Positions 5,565-8,290 of a DNA stretch of 8,290 nucleotides are shown here, piece by piece (the stretch's first letter is position 1; each line of letters opens with the position of its first letter). The notes beneath the pieces are model-generated. The model saw nothing but the letters and a program-made list of their open reading frames with translations, was not told the DNA's origin and did not search any database. Location of the stretch: NCBI GenBank assembly GCA_031288855.1, contig JAITQQ010000134.1, positions 1 to 8,290 on the forward strand. The letters are read 5' to 3'. This stretch comes from Prevotellaceae bacterium (GTDB lineage: Bacteria; Bacteroidota; Bacteroidia; Bacteroidales; UBA932). The position numbers and the translations under genes were made by a program.

Positions 5565-6971
5565 ATGTCACGCGAATATACCTCTTACAACGACATAGAA
5601 ATTACCGATATTGCCGCCGAAGGAAAAGCGGTGGGGCGGCATGAAGGGAAAATCATTTTTGTTCCTTACGCCATTCCCGGCGATGTGGTGAATGTGCAAG
5701 TCGTAAAAAACCGCCACGATTATGTAGAGGGCGTCATTAAAAATATTGTAACGCCTTCGCCGCACCGTGTAACGCCTTTTTGCAACCACTTCGGCACCTG
5801 CGGAGGATGCAAGTGGCAATTGCTGCCCTACAAAATGCAGCTCGACTACAAGCAGCAACAGGTGCTCGACCAACTTTCACGTATCGGAAAATTGACAAAC
5901 CTGAACATACAGCCCATTCTTCCGGCCAAAGAAACCCTGTACTACCGGAATAAATTGGAATTCACTTTTTCCGACAAACGTTGGCTGAATAATGACGAAA
6001 TGACCGGCGAAAAACCCATTGAACAACGCTGCGGGCTTGGCTTTCATATTCCGGGAATGTTCGACAAAGTACTCGATATTGAAACCTGCCACCTTCAGCC
6101 CAATCCGTCGAACGACATTCGCCTTGCCGTAAGACAATACGCGTTGGCGCACCAATTGCCGTTTTTCAACCTTCGCGAACAAACCGGTTTTCTGCGCACG
6201 CTCATTATTCGCAATTCCGTGTCGAGCGGCGAAGTGATGGTGATTGTGGTGTTCGCCTACGACGACGAAAAACAGCGCAAGGGCTTGCTGAAACACCTGC
6301 AACAGCAGTTTCCGGACATCACCTCGCTATTCTATGTCATCAACGGCAAGCGCAACGATACCATTCACGACCTTGACGTCAACCTTTTTTCGGGCCGCGA
6401 TTACATGGAAGAACAATTGGAAGACCTGTCGTTTAAAATCAGCCCCAAGTCGTTTTTCCAGACCAACAGCAAACAGGCGCTGCGGCTTTACCGCACGGTG
6501 CGCGATTTTGCGGGGCTCACCGGCAAAGAAACGGTTTACGACCTCTATACCGGCACCGGCTCTATTGCCCTGTTCCTTGCCCGTCAAGCCGCACAGGTGG
6601 TGGGCGTGGAAATGACGGAAGACGCCATCGCCGATGCGCAGCAAAATGCAACGCGCAACCGCATTTTCAACACTAAATTTTACGCCGGCGACATGAAAGA
6701 CCTGTTCAAGCCCGATTTTATTGCGGCTAACGGAAGCCCCGACGTGATTGTGCTCGACCCGCCTCGTGCAGGCATCCATCCCGATGTGGCGGGCAATATC
6801 CTCGACAGCGGAGCGCAGCGCCTTGTGTACGTCAGTTGCAACCCCGCCACGCAAGCCCGCGACCTGGCTTGGCTTTCCTCTCATTACCATATCACATGCG
6901 TGCAGCCGGTAGATATGTTTCCGCACACGCACCATGTGGAAAATATCGTGTTGGCCGAAAAAAACACATAG
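5565..6971 (+). CDS. rlmD: 23S rRNA (uracil-C5)-methyltransferase RlmD/RumA family
   Basis: This 468-aa enzyme transfers a methyl group from S-adenosylmethionine to C5 of a uracil in 23S rRNA (U1939 in E. coli). An N-terminal TRAM RNA-binding domain (about 5-62) carries 'AAEGKAVGRHEGKIIFVPYAIPGDVV'. The 4Fe-4S ligands are intact: C73, C79 and C82 in CNHFGTCGGC, plus C175. The methyltransferase core shows SFFQTNS (296-302), YDLYTGTGS (325-333) for SAM binding, and DPPRAG (398-403). The catalytic SCNPAT contains C425, and HHVENI holds E459, the proton-abstracting residue in this family. Nothing is missing and length is normal. Some Bacteroidetes paralogues methylate other uracils (RlmC or TrmA-like sites), so exact position is inferred. 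It starts 3 nt after the NodB-like gene and ends 6 nt before trkH. Confidence 0.92.
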   Translation: MSREYTSYNDIEITDIAAEGKAVGRHEGKIIFVPYAIPGDVVNVQVVKNRHDYVEGVIKNIVTPSPHRVTPFCNHFGTCGGCKWQLLPYKMQLDYKQQQVLDQLSRIGKLTNLNIQPILPAKETLYYRNKLEFTFSDKRWLNNDEMTGEKPIEQRCGLGFHIPGMFDKVLDIETCHLQPNPSNDIRLAVRQYALAHQLPFFNLREQTGFLRTLIIRNSVSSGEVMVIVVFAYDDEKQRKGLLKHLQQQFPDITSLFYVINGKRNDTIHDLDVNLFSGRDYMEEQLEDLSFKISPKSFFQTNSKQALRLYRTVRDFAGLTGKETVYDLYTGTGSIALFLARQAAQVVGVEMTEDAIADAQQNATRNRIFNTKFYAGDMKDLFKPDFIAANGSPDVIVLDPPRAGIHPDVAGNILDSGAQRLVYVSCNPATQARDLAWLSSHYHITCVQPVDMFPHTHHVENIVLAEKNT

Positions 6972-6977
6972 CGCATT

Positions 6978-8290
6978 ATGAGAACACCTGTTGTCCTGCG
7001 GTACATCGGCATGATACTTGTATTAAACGGCGCATTTATGGCGCTGGCGGCGCTCATTGCCATTCTCAACGAGGGCGACCGTTCCTTCGCACCGCTTGTA
7101 ATCAGTGCTTCGCTCACCATAATAACCGGCCTTTGCCCGCTGGTTTTTATTCGTTCCGAAGCCAACATTTCAAATAAGGAAGGCTATGTCATTGTGATTA
7201 TGGCGTGGGTGGTGTGTTGCTTTTTCGGCATGCTCCCCTACCTGTTGTGGGGCGGCGAGTTTGACCCCATTAATGCATGGTTTGAAAGCGTATCGGGCTA
7301 CACCACCACCGGCTCCACCATATTGAACGACATTGAATCGCTGCCCAAAGGTTTGCTCTTTTTCCGCTCCTGCACCGGCTGGATAGGCGGGTTGGGCGTA
7401 GTGGTATTCATGATGCTCCTGCTGCCCACCATCAAAAACATGAAATTGCGGCTGGCGAAAGTGGAAATATCACACCTGTCGAAAGACAACTTTAAATACC
7501 GGCTGCAGCAAACTGCCCACATCATCATTGGCGTGTATGCCGGACTGACGCTGCTCGAATTTCTCCTTCTGTGGGCGGCGGGCATGTCGCCGTTCGACGC
7601 CATTAACCACGCCCTCTGTACCATTTCATCCTGCGGGTTTAGCCCCAAAAACAGCAGCATTCTTTTTTACGATAGCACGATGATTGACATCATTGTCATG
7701 GTTTTTATGTATGCGGCGGGGCTGCACTTTGGGCTGATTTTCCTTGCCGTGAGCGGGCGTTCTAAACAGTTTCTCCACTCGCCGGTGGTACGCTTTTACA
7801 CGCTGCTCATGCTCATTGGCGTCGTGTGCGTCAGCGCCGACCTTTACCTCAATCAAGATGATTACACCAATTGGCCAGAAGCCTTACATCACGGCGCTTT
7901 TCAGGTGGTGGCCATCGCCAGCACTACCGGCTTCGCCATTGCCGACACGACGGTGTGGCCGGTATTTTCCATCTTGCTGCTCCTTTATTTTTCGCTCCAA
8001 TGCGCCTGTTCCGGCTCCACCAGCGGCGGCATCAAAGCCGATCGGATGCTCATTTTATACCAAAGCATTAAAACGAACATCAAAAAGATGCAACACCCCA
8101 ACGCCGTTATCTCCACACGGCTGGGCGACACCACCATCGAAAACGACACGGTGTCGGCCGTAGCGGTATTCATACTATTGTATCTGCTCATCGTGTTTGT
8201 GGTGACGCTCTTTTTGTCGCTTTTCGGCATCGACCTGCTTTCGGCGTTCAGTAGCACTGTGGCCGTGATGGGCAACGTAGGGCCGGGATA
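6978..8290 (+). CDS. trkH: Potassium uptake protein TrkH (3' end outside the window)
   Basis: The ATG at 6978-6980 opens a frame that stays open to the right edge, giving 437 residues of an expected ~480. It is a multi-pass inner-membrane protein of the SKT (TrkH/KtrB) superfamily, which forms the K+ translocation path and normally works with the NAD/ATP-binding regulator TrkA. All four selectivity-filter segments are visible: SGYTTTGST (106-114), TISSCGF (215-221), ASTTGFA (314-320) and MGNVGPG (431-437). The TrkH signature CSGSTSGGIKADR is at 344-356, and FRSCTGWIGGLGV (129-141) also fits. No trkA lies in the visible part; it may follow. The 6-nt gap from rlmD implies co-transcription from the promoter at 4508-4539. 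Only the C-terminal end is unseen. Confidence 0.93.
   Translation, partial: MRTPVVLRYIGMILVLNGAFMALAALIAILNEGDRSFAPLVISASLTIITGLCPLVFIRSEANISNKEGYVIVIMAWVVCCFFGMLPYLLWGGEFDPINAWFESVSGYTTTGSTILNDIESLPKGLLFFRSCTGWIGGLGVVVFMMLLLPTIKNMKLRLAKVEISHLSKDNFKYRLQQTAHIIIGVYAGLTLLEFLLLWAAGMSPFDAINHALCTISSCGFSPKNSSILFYDSTMIDIIVMVFMYAAGLHFGLIFLAVSGRSKQFLHSPVVRFYTLLMLIGVVCVSADLYLNQDDYTNWPEALHHGAFQVVAIASTTGFAIADTTVWPVFSILLLLYFSLQCACSGSTSGGIKADRMLILYQSIKTNIKKMQHPNAVISTRLGDTTIENDTVSAVAVFILLYLLIVFVVTLFLSLFGIDLLSAFSSTVAVMGNVGPG

Noticed and set aside
6327..6935. 202-codon minus-strand frame opposite rlmD
   Set aside because: It lies fully inside rlmD, whose catalytic motifs explain the sequence, and it has no promoter or family resemblance.

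Overview
The window looks like chromosomal DNA from a Bacteroidota bacterium, probably of the Bacteroidales. Two upstream regions carry exact matches to the phylum's TAnnTTTG -7 promoter element, one of them with a correctly spaced TTTG at -33. Shine-Dalgarno sequences are mostly weak. Several proteins belong to families I know mainly from this phylum: a DUF4293 tail, the DUF3791/DUF3990 pair, and a Bacteroidetes-style long RelA/SpoT protein. Coding GC varies: core genes are moderately GC-rich, while the Abi gene and the DUF3990 module are visibly AT-richer.

Layout. (1) Bases 1-102 (+) are the end of a small membrane protein. (2) Bases 103-282 lie between convergent gene ends and hold a four-copy, 21-bp-period direct repeat. 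(3) Bases 283-1280 (-) are an AbiF-type HEPN ribonuclease gene. It is preceded by a consensus Bacteroidetes promoter and, between promoter and start codon, a short strong hairpin followed by a U-rich tract. This is the arrangement of an abiF-associated structured RNA. (4) Bases 1300-4433 (-) are a tight three-gene operon: a 78-aa DUF3791 protein, a DUF3990 putative ADP-ribosyltransferase, and a long (p)ppGpp synthetase whose hydrolase domain has lost key catalytic residues. The first two abut (TAAATG) and the second and third overlap (ATGA). (5) Bases 4434-4583 are a divergent promoter region. (6) Bases 4584-8290 (+) are a second tight operon: a membrane-anchored NodB-fold protein without its metal ligands, the 23S rRNA methyltransferase RlmD, and the potassium-uptake channel subunit TrkH, which runs off the window.

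How the parts may work together. The rel-like gene lies between two probable toxin or defence modules on the same strand: a candidate DUF3791/DUF3990 toxin-antitoxin pair upstream and AbiF with its RNA downstream. All three could feed growth arrest: ADP-ribosylation, alarmone synthesis without hydrolysis, and RNA cleavage. Shared transcription is directly supported only for DUF3791-DUF3990-rel; AbiF has its own promoter. The most interesting parts are the AbiF-RNA unit, relevant to the proposed HEPN toxin ancestry of Cas13, and the translational coupling of a putative ADP-ribosyltransferase to a hydrolase-dead alarmone synthetase.
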